A DNA stretch of 64,000 nt from Fragilaria radians (GCA_900642245.1 CAAAJI010000013.1:106065-170064), one strand, 5' to 3'. Counted from the stretch's first letter, positions 1-12,230 are shown. The notes: generated from the letters alone by a model not told the origin. A program made the numbers and translations.

Positions 1-1476
1 ATCCTAGATCTCTTGTGAATCAATTGCAACGTGCTTCCTTGACCACATAGTCTCTTTAGCTTACGTGTTAGATTCATCACTTAACATTTAGGCTTTGTGA
101 TCTTAGATTCACAACTTAGATTCATCAATCATGAATCTTGATAGATTCCTGCTTATTGCTTAGGAATCTGTAACAGTTACTCCTACCGTATTGATATGAC
201 AGTCATGAAAAGATATTAAATGATCTTCTTCATTTATAAGCAATAATAAGCCTCACTAAATTCATATAAGACTATGTCTTAATTGAATTTGTGGAAGGTA
301 TAGAAAGAATGGTTACCTATGTGACCTATTCTAGTTTTAGATGAGTAAATACAAGAATATTAATTCTACTATTATTTACTATGTACTAACAATAACTTTG
401 GATGTCTCCAATATCGGTACACACATACATCTCTTAGCCTTAGTAATTTATTATAGTATTATTAGACTGTATTGCTTACAACCTATAGTATTAGGTATTA
501 TCTTAATGAACTTAACTCAAGGTATGTCACACCCTTTGTTTGAAGCGATAAAGAGCAGCGTCGAGAACAGTAGCAATTAAATTCATAAACTCACAATTAA
601 GTATGAAGAGGTTCACTAATAAAACTTGACGCAATGCAGGAGAATGTCTACCAGACCAATAAAACAAAGGGCAACACGTTATTGTTTGGCAAATTTTAGG
701 TGCTCAAATTGGTTTGTTAGTCAAAAGTTTGGCCCTGGTCATCAATAAGTATTCTGGGTACAACTTGAGTTAAATTTTGAAGAGAAAAGATGCATAAAAA
801 GACAGGGTAAAAATGATTCAAGAGATAAAGGATTAAAGGATTTCTGTGACGCTGTTGGGAATTGGCAATGGAGCTGAGAACATCTTATTGGAAAAGGCTG
901 GCAAATAACGAATGATATGGATAACGTTCAATCACAGTAGGCCTCAAACACCAAAGAGAAATGGAGATGATTGGAATTTTAATCTGTCATACTAAGTCTT
1001 TGATTGGTTTCTACATTAAGTTCTCTGACTTGTGATTCTAACCGCTCTCTCCTGATAAAAAGTAGATCTATCTTTTCCGGTCATATTTGAAGTTTCCCTT
1101 CCACAATCTCAAATTTATCCACCTCAAGCTTGCCATTTGAATTTGATGATAGCTTCCAAATTACACTGCATCATTATTGTGTCTCCTCGAATAATGCTGC
1201 AACTTAGCGAATTTACCATCATAATCTTTTTAAACGACAACGAAGATAATGAATTGCAAGTTTTTTGTAACTATTATCCTGCAATTTAGCTCGCGTCTGT
1301 GACCCAACAAAATAACATAAGTAGGGATTAGGGGATGAAATCCATGTGGTTGCGAGTCATTAGAAAAAATTGCATTTCGCTTGCATCCTCTTTCGCAAAA
1401 GTGATTGCTCGACGTTATAGTTGTCCGGGATAATTTTCTTTTCAAGATTATCTGAAATAGCGGTGTAAGCTTGAGA
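1..1476. other. Gene-free left flank
   Basis: I see no coding region supported by codon pattern or a recognisable domain here. The sequence is AT-rich and all frames are broken. The only structure I can name is the dispersed repeat at about 300-525, annotated separately. The part from about 600 to 1476 is the upstream region of the channel gene; I see no convincing promoter motif in it. Confidence 0.6.
300..525 (+). repeat. Dispersed repeat, copy 1 (LTR-like)
   Basis: The stretch around 335-520 aligns by eye with 9680-9850 in the same orientation. Shared blocks include GATGAGTA, a TATTATTTAC block, CACTAACA, ATCTCTTAG, ACTTACAACCTAT-like text and GTATTA. Similarity is partial, with small indels, so both copies are old. 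Copy 2 lies just upstream of the minus-strand copia remnant, which suggests an LTR or solo-LTR fragment. No TG...CA ends were established. Confidence 0.45.
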
Positions 1477-4089
1477 ATGAATAGACAAGGATCTTTCGGA
1501 TTGCAATCTAGGACTGAAGTTAGATCTACCCGACAGGCAGGTATGACTGAGTACCAACAGCATCATCTCGACGTTAATTATGCTCGAAATGAACTGAGAG
1601 GCGCCTATGTTGGAGACCTCAATGTACCTCAGGGATATGTCAATAATGGAAATGAAAATGACGAAGACGATGACTCTGAAGTTTCCGATGAGTCTGGTTT
1701 GGGACATACGAAGCTCTATGTTATTATCGAAGACGGAATGCCTCGCCCCAACGAGAATCGTCAGCTAACAACGGCCGAAGCAAACCAACGAAAGGCCCTT
1801 ATAGACCAAACTTGGGAGAGGATTCGAAAGTGGCTCTGGGCGCATCAAGATCCTAAAGAACGTGAGGCGGCTGCAACCGTTCGCGGAAACAACGATGCAA
1901 CTCCTCTACATAACGTTTGCAAACTCTCAAATCCTCCTGCAGATATCGTTCAAGCACTGTACGAAGCGGCTGCAGAAACCGTTACTTGGGCAGATAGTCA
2001 TGGTTGGTTGCCACTTCACCATGCATGTGCAAACGGTGCCAGCGGAGAAGTTTTGCAGATTCTAACGGATGCCTATCCAGAAGGGAAAACTAAACAGGAT
2101 TCACAGAACCGCACCCCCCTTCACTTCTTTCTTACTCAGAGAACAGAGAACTCCAATTTCATGGCCTCTAATATGCAGTGCCTCGCAGATTCAGGAGCTG
2201 CTGAGCTTCCAGATGTTGGAGGAATGCTCCCTATGCACTATGCTTGTGCATATGGCGTTAGCCCTGCCGTACTCGAAGTGCTTAAGGATGCGTATCCTGA
2301 CTCTCTCATTGCAAAGGAAAATAAAGGTCGTACTCCTATGCATTTGGCCATGGTCAATGCACATCGCGATGCCTCCCCAGGAGTTATCAACTTTCTTTTG
2401 GAAAATTCCGGATCTGAGCTTGTTAATCTACGTGATCATGATGGTTATCTCCCTCTACACTTGCTGGCCTTAGGTCTTAAGGGATTCAGGGCAGACGAAC
2501 CCGAGCAGCGTGGCAGTGTCGCAGAGTGCTTAAAAATGTACTTAGCAGCGGAGCCAATTGCATCCGCTGACTTCCTCACCGCACTTCAGGATCTCCCAGA
2601 TTGGCTTCAGGATGTTGCCGTTGTTAGCCCTCACGTTCGAAATATTTTAAATAAAAAAATCGTTCAGAGATTCCCAACAGCGATTCTAATGATGGACGGC
2701 TACTTTTTGCTCTGCATGATCATTTTCTTCGAGATTGCGACGAAAGACAATATTACCGCTCGTTTCAAAGATAGGGAAACTGAATCAATTATTCCATTGG
2801 TTATTCTGTTTATTTGCGGTACCTACTTCATGCTTCGTGAGTTGGTTCAAATTGTGTCTCTCTGGTCTCTTGGGTCAGTTTCCAGTTGGTTTTACGATCC
2901 CACCAACTGGCTTGATATGGCGGTGATTGTACTAGTTTATTATTATTCCATCCTCATGACGAACACGTCTTGGGGTGTTTCTGATGAGAGTTTTCGAAGT
3001 GGCGTCGCCTTTACTAAAGGCATCTTGTGGTGTGCCGTGATTTATTTCCTTAAATCGACTCTTGTCGATTTCGCAGTTTTTGTTGGTGGTGTCTTCTATG
3101 TCTTGCAACGCCTTGCAGCTTTTTTGTTAGCCGTAGGGGTGATTTTACTTGCTTTTGCCCAGATGTTCTTTATTGTGTATACCGAGACCGATATCTGTCA
3201 AAAGAACGTGACTCAAAACGAAACATGTGAATTTCCACATTGCACTTTTGAGTCGTCATTGCTGAAGGTCTATACAATGATGATGGGCGAAATCGGTGAT
3301 GAAAGTCGTTACGATACTTCATTGGTTGCTCAGATTCTTTATGTTGCATATGCCTTTTTAGTTGTCATTTTGCTTTCCAATGTATTAATTGCGATTGTTA
3401 CGGACTCATACGAAATCATTCAAAACGACCGTGCAGCCATTGTTTTCTGGAGTAATAGATTGGATTTCGTAGCAGAAACAGATGCAGTTTCCTTTGGTTT
3501 ACGTCAACGCATGAGGTTTTTAGGTGGGGATCGAGCAATTAGCACATTAGGAGCTCCTTCCCAAGCACAGGAAGGAGCCCATGGACTATCTCAAGGGGGT
3601 GAAACTTCCGAAAGTAAAGAAAACAAGGACTTCTTCTATCATGGCTGGAAAAGCATTGTGCAGCTTTTTGATCAAAATCTCTATGATGATATTGCGCTTT
3701 CACCACAAAGCATCGAATTTTGGTGTTATTTTTTCTTTCAAGCCGCTGCCATACTCTTCGTCATTCCGCTCTGGATTATTGCAGGTCTAGTAACTGCTGG
3801 TCTGTTGTGGCCTCCGCAGATACGCGAGTATTTATTCGTACAGAAAGAAACCACTATATCTCGATCTGATGTTGAAAAACAGAAGCTAGGGCAGCTCAAG
3901 GCGATTCAAACCAGCATAAAGACTCTAAAAGCTGATTTAAGAAGAGAGATGGCTTCTGACAGAGAAGAAATGACTAGAATGAAGAACGAGGTAGATGCGA
4001 TCCAAAACGATGTAATGTCAGATCTTCAACAAGTGCGCGAGTTGATGACTACCTTACTTGACATGGGACGAGAAAGAGTAGGCAGGTAA
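1477..4089 (+). CDS. Ankyrin-repeat six-TM ion-channel-like protein
   Basis: A single-exon 870-residue protein. I place the start at the ATG at 1477; the open frame begins slightly upstream without an ATG. An acidic low-complexity N-terminus (about 58-75) is followed by ankyrin-type repeats at roughly 140-330, with PLHxxC/PLHHAC, PMHYAC, PMHLA and PLHLL signatures. Then comes an ion-transport-like membrane block: segments near 400-420, 438-458, 478-496 and 512-570, a pore-loop candidate with MMMGEIGDES near 600, and a final segment ending in SNVLIAIVTDSYE, typical of S6 in the TRP/voltage-gated superfamily. A further hydrophobic segment (about 748-780) precedes a C-terminal coiled coil (about 795-860). 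The architecture suggests a TRP-like tetrameric, possibly Ca-permeable channel in a membrane. S4 lacks a clear Arg ladder, so voltage gating is not supported. Ion selectivity cannot be read from the sequence. Confidence 0.85.
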   Translation: MNRQGSFGLQSRTEVRSTRQAGMTEYQQHHLDVNYARNELRGAYVGDLNVPQGYVNNGNENDEDDDSEVSDESGLGHTKLYVIIEDGMPRPNENRQLTTAEANQRKALIDQTWERIRKWLWAHQDPKEREAAATVRGNNDATPLHNVCKLSNPPADIVQALYEAAAETVTWADSHGWLPLHHACANGASGEVLQILTDAYPEGKTKQDSQNRTPLHFFLTQRTENSNFMASNMQCLADSGAAELPDVGGMLPMHYACAYGVSPAVLEVLKDAYPDSLIAKENKGRTPMHLAMVNAHRDASPGVINFLLENSGSELVNLRDHDGYLPLHLLALGLKGFRADEPEQRGSVAECLKMYLAAEPIASADFLTALQDLPDWLQDVAVVSPHVRNILNKKIVQRFPTAILMMDGYFLLCMIIFFEIATKDNITARFKDRETESIIPLVILFICGTYFMLRELVQIVSLWSLGSVSSWFYDPTNWLDMAVIVLVYYYSILMTNTSWGVSDESFRSGVAFTKGILWCAVIYFLKSTLVDFAVFVGGVFYVLQRLAAFLLAVGVILLAFAQMFFIVYTETDICQKNVTQNETCEFPHCTFESSLLKVYTMMMGEIGDESRYDTSLVAQILYVAYAFLVVILLSNVLIAIVTDSYEIIQNDRAAIVFWSNRLDFVAETDAVSFGLRQRMRFLGGDRAISTLGAPSQAQEGAHGLSQGGETSESKENKDFFYHGWKSIVQLFDQNLYDDIALSPQSIEFWCYFFFQAAAILFVIPLWIIAGLVTAGLLWPPQIREYLFVQKETTISRSDVEKQKLGQLKAIQTSIKTLKADLRREMASDREEMTRMKNEVDAIQNDVMSDLQQVRELMTTLLDMGRERVGR

Positions 4090-4350
4090 TTCGTTAGCTG
4101 GATGACTCGTGGCTGTTTTCAGCTATCTTTATTTTAGTGTTTGATTCAATATGGTTTGTTCCTGTGATCCATCGAGATCAACTGAAGAGAATTCTGATGA
4201 AAAAAAAATATGTCATCTATTCGGAGTTGATTATGATGGTCTTCGCAGAAAATTTATCAGTAATTTCTATAATGCATGTCTTAAAGAGATTGTGTAGTGT
4301 GTCAAAGGAAATACGCAGCTACGGCAAGGAGAAGTCGTTGACGTTACATT

Positions 4351-5941
4351 TCACGGAACTTTTTCCAGCTTCCCCCTCTTCACATAGTTGCCAAAACCAG
4401 AACATGCCTGCTTCTTGAAGAAAATGGCAGCATCATTTACATGTCTAGTGAGAAAGCAAACCATGAATACTTCACGATGAACTGTTTCCGGAGTCAATAG
4501 CAATCGTTCTGGAGCCTTTGGTGGCTTCGGAAAGTCAAGTGTGGTTCCCAGTTTATCGGGGGGTTCTTCGAGCAAAGGTTCTTCACATGAGAAGAAGTTT
4601 ATAGGAAATTGACGTTTGCCAAAAAGCCAATCTGATCCTACTGAATATTGCTGGCACATATGAACAACTGACGGTAAGGCATATTTTTCATGATCGGGGT
4701 GACGCGCAAAGTCACAAATTTCCTCGTTTGGGATCTTGTCTATCAGGGGCCAGCCTTCTCCATTTGCATCGGTATCGCTAATCATCAAGGAATCTATGAT
4801 TTGATGTTTGAGATTCAGATGAGCTGCTGCGATGCAGAAGGCAAACATCTCTGCGAGTAGATAAGGATACTGTTGGTGAACTAATGGAGCAAATTCGCTC
4901 CATTTTAGTACCAACTTCATTATGAGATGAGTAACAAAAACGATACAAGCATAATTTCCTGGATTAGCATACCTGATACATATCTTTTACTGTAGCTAGA
5001 TAAGGTGGCCCAACGGCAAAAAATAGCCTTCCGTTATCTCGATTGAAACGACTAGCCGGTGAGTCGCCTCCAGCAATTGTATCTATATCAAGCTTTTGCC
5101 ATTGAGCACCGAAGCCGTAAGTTTGAGCGAATGGCAAACCATGCTTGACCTTACGTCCAAGAATATGCTTCAACCTTTTAGGGGAAAACAACGTTTCTCT
5201 ATCTTCAGTAAAATCTGCAGTGATTGGCCGGAGAAGCAGCATGTCCGGGTCAATCACTACAATTATATCGTCAGCTTGATGTAAAGTCAAATATTCCGCG
5301 TTTTCCATCCAATGCTTTACTCCGAAAGGCTTGTTGAAGAACTTATAGTCACCGATTATCTCTCCACGATCATTTTTAATTTCAGAAAATTGAGGTGTAA
5401 AGTGCAAGTGAAAACGAATACTCATACCACTAATGTGGTCCTGAAACCAAGCCTGCATTTGTTGAATTTCATCCCCTTTGCATCCAGACGCTATTCGAGT
5501 GACGTGACCGGGCTGGCGTATTCTCATCGCACTATAAAATAATAAATAAGATTGCCAGTTCTGAAATGGAGAACAATCGGTTGAGAAAACTAAGTGATAA
5601 GTTGTGTTGTCGGCCCGGTTTAGCACTAGAGCGAGATCCTCCTCGCTTGTTAAGAGCGATTTAAAATTCGACTTGACCCCTATATCATAATTTTTACCTG
5701 TGGATCGAGCAAGCGCTGAAACAATCATTTGTTCGCTTCGCTCATTCCATCCCCTATATTCAAAGAATCCTACAACTGAACTAAATGTCATGAGGATGAT
5801 GAACACTTTTTGAATTGACACAAAGCCAGAATAGTCTTCGTTTGTGCCTTCACGTAAATCTTTCTTTCTCTCTCTCTTTTCTATGAGGTCAAGCGTATCG
5901 GCTTGATTGCGAATGGGAGTCTTTCTCGCCCTTAGTGACAT
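4351..5941 (-). CDS. HPAT/SGT1-type glycosyltransferase, two exons
   Basis: The gene is read as complement(join(4351..4914,4973..5941)), 510 aa. The 58-nt intron starts GTATGC and ends in AG, and the phase is conserved across it. The N-terminus has a basic tail and one hydrophobic segment (about 44-62), as in a type II Golgi/ER protein. A TDCSPFQNWQ block, a QPGHVTRIASGC block, a DPD metal-binding-like motif in VVIDPDMLLLRP, GPPYL...DMYQ, and an AEMFAFCIAAAHL block across the intron match the plant hydroxyproline O-arabinosyltransferase / peptidyl serine galactosyltransferase superfamily. Likely role: transfer of a sugar to protein side chains in the secretory pathway; donor and acceptor are not determinable. 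It converges on the channel gene, with about 260 bp between the stops. Confidence 0.8.
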
Positions 5942-6323
5942 AGTCGCATTTTGCTCTGTGAGTTAATTCAGAAACAGAGTGGATTCGAAGTAATCAAATG
6001 ATACTAGATGACGAATGACAATGACGCAATAAGACGTTTTGGATTTATAATGAAGAGAGAAAAAATGGACAAAGGTCAACTCAACAATCAAACTTTCAAT
6101 CTGTGAACTAATTTAGGAAACAGCTAATTTATTTATAACCGTAATTTGATAAGCCAAGCTTCACTATCCTCCAAAAAATTCTCCAAGTGTTTCTCGCAGA
6201 CCTCCTGGTAAACATTAAAAATGTCGGAATCATTTTCAATAGACTTTACAAATCAATTTTTATGATTCCATCCTCCACATTCTCTCGGATGTAGTGATAC
6301 CTTAGTATCTACGTGACGAGTTC

Positions 6324-6803
6324 TTACGCCGGATGAGGCATTTTGCGCCATAAACATTGCACCAATGTTATCTGTTTCCACAATAATTGGAATGTCAATT
6401 TCGATTGCAATCCCTTGCAGTAAGAATAGATGAACTTGATTTCTTTTACTGCTTCCGAAATTGCAACATATTCTGCCTCACTGCACAAAAGAGTTACTCC
6501 TCTCTGAGCTTTAGACCTCCAACAAACAGGATCATTCATCAGGTACACAATAAAGCCGGTTACGCTGATTCTTGTCTCTGAATCTCCCGCCCAATTACTA
6601 TCGCAAAATACGTGGAGACTCCAATTTTTGGGTTTTCTTTCTGGTTCAATTCTGAGACAGAAATGTTTGGTGTCAATAACAAATTTGATCACCCTTAACA
6701 TTTCAAGATAAGTTCCCATTGTTGCCTTGCCCATGCATTTGGACAAGTGTTTAACTAAATTGCACAAATCAGGTCGAGAATACGTTGTAAGATACAAGAG
6801 CAT
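6324..6803 (-). pseudogene. Copia RNase H fragment
   Basis: An open 159-residue stretch carries the copia RNase H core: YSRPDL near the start, then FCDSNWAGD, RISVTGFIVYL, a WRSKAQRGVTL block and SEAEYVAISEA. This is the best-preserved part of the minus-strand copia remnant. The region between it and the RT part is broken by stops. Confidence 0.85.
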
Positions 6804-6827
6804 TCCAACTTCTGAACGGTATCTACT

Positions 6828-7560
6828 CTATAGATTTGAGTCAATGAGGTTGGCCTCATCATCTGGGTGAACAATTTTAAACCTTAGAGTCCAAGGAGTA
6901 CAATAAACCCATTTACTTGCAACTTCCTCTCTAAACTTGGCTTGTAAATTGTTGATTAAATGAGGTTGGAGTATCAAAATTCGTTTCAACTTCACATCCT
7001 CAATCACACAACAATTCAAATAATCTGTAAGGTATTTTTCTTTTTTTAGATTGAAGCCATTTTCCTTTAATCCAACAATTAACTCCTCAATTTGCAACTG
7101 CTTTCCGACATCCAAACAATTTTCAACATAAATACCAATCATTAAATTCCATCGTGATTCCATTTCGACAATTAACACGGATCAGATTTCTTTCTTTGAA
7201 CCCAAATGACTTGAGTACAGTTATTAGTTTCTTACAGAACTCTCTTGCACTTTGTTTAAGTCCTTTGCTTTGGTTAGTAATAAACGAGTATTAGAATCAG
7301 AATTCAAACCTTCTGGAATATTCATGTAGATCTATCTCTTCTTGTAGTTTACCATGTAAGAAAGCTTTCTTGACATCAACAATACACGCCTTTAGATTCC
7401 ATATTAGTTTTGCAACCAACATGATCCGAAAACTCACATCATTGATTACGGGGGCAAAACTTTCATTGAAATCGATTCCAGGAATCTGACATCCGCAAGC
7501 AACCAGCCTTGCTCTAAACTCCGTTTTGTTTGATCTTGAAAATCCACTTACATTTGATAG
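6828..7560 (-). pseudogene. Copia reverse transcriptase remnant
   Basis: On the minus strand at about 7300-7540 the text ARLVACG, SFAPVIND, IVDVKKAFLHGKL and EEIDLHEY is clearly the copia RT fingers/palm region, broken by stops. At 6828-7178 an open stretch continues the RT. The catalytic YVDD position appears as YVEN, which would abolish polymerase activity. Confidence 0.75.
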
Positions 7561-7823
7561 TCCTTCTATTCTTAGGAATATTTCTTTCTTGATAATTTTC
7601 CATACTTCTTTCTAGCTCTTTTCATCAAACTCCTTGTTGGTGGCCTCCCGCCATTTATCTCTAAATTTAGGATGTTTATGTTTCCATGCTTGATCAAAGG
7701 TAGTAGGCTCTTCATTGATCACCATTCCGCTAAATAATGCAAGATTGACTTTATCAAGTAATATCTCCCTTCCTTACTCAAATTACTCTACTAATTTTGT
7801 AGCATCTGGGTTGAAGCTACTCT

Positions 7824-8660
7824 CTAATTGACGCATCTGCCTGTAAATCTGCATCCTCTCTGAGTCAATCTTAATTTGTAACTCCTTGAGAGCATCGTGG
7901 CCTTTATTAACCAATTGATTTCTCGACTCAATAACATCATCATCATTTCAGTTTCCATGTCTAACATTCTATATACATCATGTGCATGATGCACAGAGAA
8001 GCCAACAAAAATACAGGGTGTTCCTTTGTCATTCAATTTGCCTTGAAATTTGTTTTAGTAGTAACAACTCCAATTTCAACAAAGGACCTTAAACTTGCTG
8101 GTAGTCTTGGCTTGCATTCAAACAGCAACGGATACAGACAAAATCTCCTGATTCTTGATTGATGTAATATTGGAGAGAACTGTGACTGTCATCGCACACT
8201 CTGCCCAAACTCCCGATCTGAGGTGATCCTTCAATCCAGCGCTATTCAACATAGCTCTAAACCTCCCAAAGAAAGTTTGAAAATTTCTTTCAACTTTGCC
8301 ATTACGCTGGGGAGTTTGAGGACCCGAAAATTCAAACTTGATACCATAACCTTTAGATCGGCATTGTTCAAATAAAGCCTTATTCTCACCGGAATCATCA
8401 CACCTTATGGACTTAACATTGACTCCTGCAATCTTCAGGTCGGTGAGTAAAGTTGTTACCTTGACTTTTGGGTCACATTTTGCCTTCAAAAAGATGCTCC
8501 AGCAATAGTCCGTGTTGTCATCTTCAATTAAGACCCAGAAGCAAGAACCAGCATAACGTTTGTCTTTAATAAAGCTTTTTTCACCAGGTGATTGACTCCA
8601 TTTCTTCCAGTCTTGATTGACATTCTTTTGTCTTGCTTTAGCCATGGTTGGCAAACCTTC
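7824..8660 (-). pseudogene. Copia integrase remnant
   Basis: Two open stretches (7824-8036 and 8118-8654) carry the rve-type core: YCWSIFLKAK, then SIRCDDSGENK, and SGPQTPQRNGKVER with the expected third acidic residue, followed by the C-terminal GTPCIFVGFSVHHAHDVYR block. The frame is interrupted between the two pieces. Confidence 0.75.
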
Positions 8661-9360
8661 AGCTCACCTTTCAGCCTCAAGCCATGAATAGTTGCAGACT
8701 TCTTTAAACGATCAAATCCACAATGTCCAATCATTTCATGAAACTTCTTAACATCAATGGAGTTGACCGAATCCGACTTGCCTTGAGCAACATATGCAAC
8801 AGAAGACTGATTTGAAACCATCTTAATACAGGAGATAGTTCCACTCAAAGTGTTGAGAACTCTGTCAAAAGTGATAGAACTTTGCCAAACAGATAGATGT
8901 CCCATTGTTGCTTAGGTTGAATCCGTTCTCAATGGCCTTGTGAGATTAGCACACATATTAAGAACATACTTAATTGATGGTAATATCCAAAGTAGAACCG
9001 TTAAATTGTATGACGCAACACTTAAGACTTCCAACTTTTGTTGCCATCATTGTCGCCATTGCCAACTGTACTCTTTTCCGCAATGCCCTCTACATTAAAC
9101 ATGTTGCATAGAGTTCCATTCTTTGAAGTAGCTGTAAATACGACATCTTGTGACTCGTAGTTTTGCCGGATATCATTACCGCTATAAATACTGGGATGGT
9201 TGTTTTGAGCTTCTTTCTTCTTCAATTTAAAACATTTTTTCTTGGCACGGTCGGACTTGCAACAATACGAACAAAAATTGCCGCCACTTGAGTTACCGTT
9301 GCTTCCACCATTGTTAATTGCACGATTCTTGCACAGAAATGACTGTTCTACGTTAAACTA
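8661..9360 (-). pseudogene. Copia gag end and gag-pre-integrase remnant
   Basis: At 8528-8905 the stretch INSIDVKKFHEMIGHCGFDRL fits the HxxxGH gag-pre-integrase motif. At about 9235-9290 the minus strand reads CSYCCKSDRAKKKCFKL, a decayed CCHC zinc knuckle whose Gly and His are replaced. Stops separate the pieces. Confidence 0.6.
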
Positions 9361-9649
9361 TAGAAAGTACACCATGAAGAATTATTATCTACTTTAAACC
9401 ATTTTCTATCTAGACATGTGTAGCTTTAGAACTTCTCTCAAGAGATGTTCTTGAACTCCTTTCAAGAGATGTTTGATGTATCTTCTCTCAAAGATTTTGA
9501 TTTTGCTTGCCCAAATGATTAGGCTGTTAGTTTGTGATTGAATCTTTAAATAGATTGTTTGTTGGTGTCATCTAGTTTAGATCCAGTACTGGATTGTATA
9601 CATATAAAGTTTATAAGAAACACTTGATTTTCACTAAGCTTGTCTTATG

Positions 9650-9850
9650 AATGATCATCATCTATGGAACTTATCCATAGCTAGATGAGTACATAGAAGA
9701 ACATTTGAATTCTAGTATTATTTACAATGCACTAACAGTAACGGACATCTCCTTATACCGGTATATGCACAAATCTCTTAGTTTAGTACTTTATTACTTA
9801 GTCTGGTGTTACTTACAACCTATTGTATTAAGGTAATACTTAACCTGAGG
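9650..9850 (+). repeat. Dispersed repeat, copy 2 (LTR-like)
   Basis: This aligns with about 335-520 in direct orientation. It lies on the 5' side of the minus-strand copia remnant, where a 5' LTR would be expected. Short internal repeats (CTCTCAAGAGATGTT-like at 9430-9470) are also present upstream. Boundaries are not resolved. Confidence 0.45.
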
Positions 9851-11263
9851 TTGCCTGAAGTGGATCCATTTTTATACACTTTTTTACTGTGAATCGTCCT
9901 GTACGAGGTGTTGACAGCTTCCGGAAAATTCCGGGTGTTTCTACTTGATCTTCAATCTTATATTTGTAAGGAAATCAACTCTTATTTTCTTTGTTGTTGG
10001 AATCGTGAATCATGTCTCTGCCAAACACTAACTGACAGGTGTAGCCTGTAGTATTGTCGTAGGAATTGCATTCTTTATTAATTCGGTGTGACTTTTACCT
10101 CATTGGCTTTTCTCGTGTCTCTAATTATAACCTTCGAGAACACCAACAAGAAAAGAGCCTTCAAATGAATTATTTGATATGTCTTCGCTCAAAAACAAAT
10201 AAAATGAGTCGCATTTCAGCTTTTATGATCGGTGGTATAAGCCACCATAACGAAAAATAAAACTTTCCACAGCTATCTACAATTTACCATGTCTTTATCA
10301 CTATCATCAACCCCCACAACTCTTTGCTACATCTAATGAAAAATTGAATCTACTGGAAATAAATATTTGAGTTCATTCATTGCGTAATTCTTCCTCATAC
10401 TCAAGCTTTGTGCTATGAAAATAATTTTTTGGTTAAAAATCAAATTGAAGATCGCTCTCGTAAGCAATTCATGTAAAAAACAGAAAAATGAACATAAGTT
10501 ACTAGAATGTTAAAGTTATTTATCTCAACTTAAATGACGCATTACCCATGAATTTACGGTATATTTCTTCGTAAATTGTTCAATATGACCTGAGATGCAA
10601 AATAGAAAAAAGAGAAAAAGTCTTCTTCGCGCTTGCTTCCTATCAAGAAATTTTAATTTACATTCTTCTGCTTCGTATGAGATGAAAAACTAGACAACGA
10701 GATACTGATCCCCATTTCCGTTGCTTTATCTGCAACTTTGCATATCGGTTGGAGAAGTTGATGAATTCAACCGGATAGATTGCACTTGTATCTCACTTTT
10801 GATTCTCAGCATTATAATAATTACAAGAGCCGTTCATTTTCCCCAAAATTTGATTCCTCAATTGAAATGCATGCAGAAGTAACGTTGAGAGTTGTCATAA
10901 CGGAATCTGTTAGATATCTATTGTTAATAAAGGATAAACAGTGAGTTTTTTACCTGTGTTTATTGCTTTATGAGCATGACTTTTCACATGTTTAAATCAA
11001 CTTATGACCAAAGCAATTGCATAACTGCATTCATTTGTGCAAGTAAACTTAGAATGGTTGTACGTTTAGAACGCTATTGGATAGTCAATCAGAAATGACA
11101 TGCTTATTTTCCACTCACTTTCCCTGGTACTTATCCACTTGTAATTTTGAGGATGTTGAAAATGGGACAGCACGCCAAAATAACTATTTTTCTAAGAATT
11201 CTTTATTGTTTTTTAGTCACCTCAGTATCCTCCATATCCTTTGTTTCTTCTTCATTTTCGTGA
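9851..11263. other. No supported gene
   Basis: Only short open frames without recognisable domains. The DNA is AT-rich, with no terminal repeats or tandem arrays that I could establish. Confidence 0.55.
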
Positions 11264-12230
11264 AGATAGCCTAACAACTCAGAAGAAAGAGAAAACAGTT
11301 CCACTCTTCAAAACCTAAATTCTCCTCATAAATCTCATCAATGGCATTGTCAAAAGTGTCGTCAGGGGGGAGAAAAGGAGCAACTTCAGACACAGTATCT
11401 TCAACCAGATTTTCAAAAACCTGCTTCATTCTTGTTCTGACAATTGTTTCTGATGCTTTGATCAGGTGTTCAGCTTCAAATGCTGGGAAGACAGGCTTGA
11501 AGAAATAACATCTCCGGAAAAAGTATCAAATTTGAAAAAAGTAAGTTCCAGTTGAATTGTAAGCATGAATGCATGGTTTGCAGAAGAAAATCTTCAACAT
11601 CATTAAGGAAATTCTCGCGTTCAACAGTGTTATCTCCCAGCACCTTGTTCACGTTTTGATCTCTTGCTAATCCCAATGTGAAACCAAAAACAAAGGAGAT
11701 ATAGACAGTGTGAGAAAGCTCTTCAAGGTCATGGTAGAGACACTTGTAAATGTTATTGATCATTTGATTTTCGTCCATGGTGCTGAATTCCCTTGCTACT
11801 TCTGCTGTTGCAGCATCAAATTCTGATGTTGCAAAATTGGTTAAAGTATTCTGGTCATTAAATGAAGAGATGGATAAAGAATCCAATTGTTCAAGCTGCT
11901 ACTCTTGCTAAAATTAAACCAGGTCTTAATGTATTCTTAACTGAATTCCATCATGAGAAACGATAAGGTGTTACGCAAGGTCAAAAACATAAAAATTTTA
12001 TTCGCTATTTCAGCTTTTCATTGTACATCTTTTCTCAACTAAGGTACTGAATAGATTTCTTTATCGCGGAGTAGATATTTTTGATCAACTTTGGGGAAGT
12101 TGATTTCCTCAATTTCGTTATCAAGACACAGTGACAGTTTTAAAAAGGAATACAACAATGGATGCTTCAAAAATTCGCTCATAGTTGAATGACCAAACCT
12201 TATTTGTATTTCGCACATCATCTCTTTAAT
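11264..12230 (-). CDS. Hypothetical multi-exon protein, unrecognised
   Basis: Minus-strand open segments can be joined. A segment (12039-12221, beginning near an acceptor-like pyrimidine-rich stretch) runs to a GT donor at 12047-12046. An AG at 11900-11899 then opens the next segment (11476-11898) in phase 0. The last acidic, helix-rich segment (about 11264-11490, stop TAG) is in another frame and needs either an intron or a frameshift; I saw no good GT donor before it. The 5' end is unresolved, and a further open segment at 12329-12604 may belong to it. No family was recognised. It could be a decaying gene. Confidence 0.35.

Larger units (their letters stand above)
6324..9360 (-). mobile_element. 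Degenerate Ty1/copia retrotransposon
   Basis: Read on the minus strand, the order is zinc-knuckle/gag end, gag-pre-integrase, integrase, reverse transcriptase, RNase H, which is the copia order. All parts carry stops or frame changes, so it is inactive. The N-terminal part of gag is not recognisable. Upstream (9360-9850) lies LTR-like DNA sharing a repeat with the window's left end. I found no convincing 3' LTR below 6324, so the element is probably truncated there. Confidence 0.85.
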
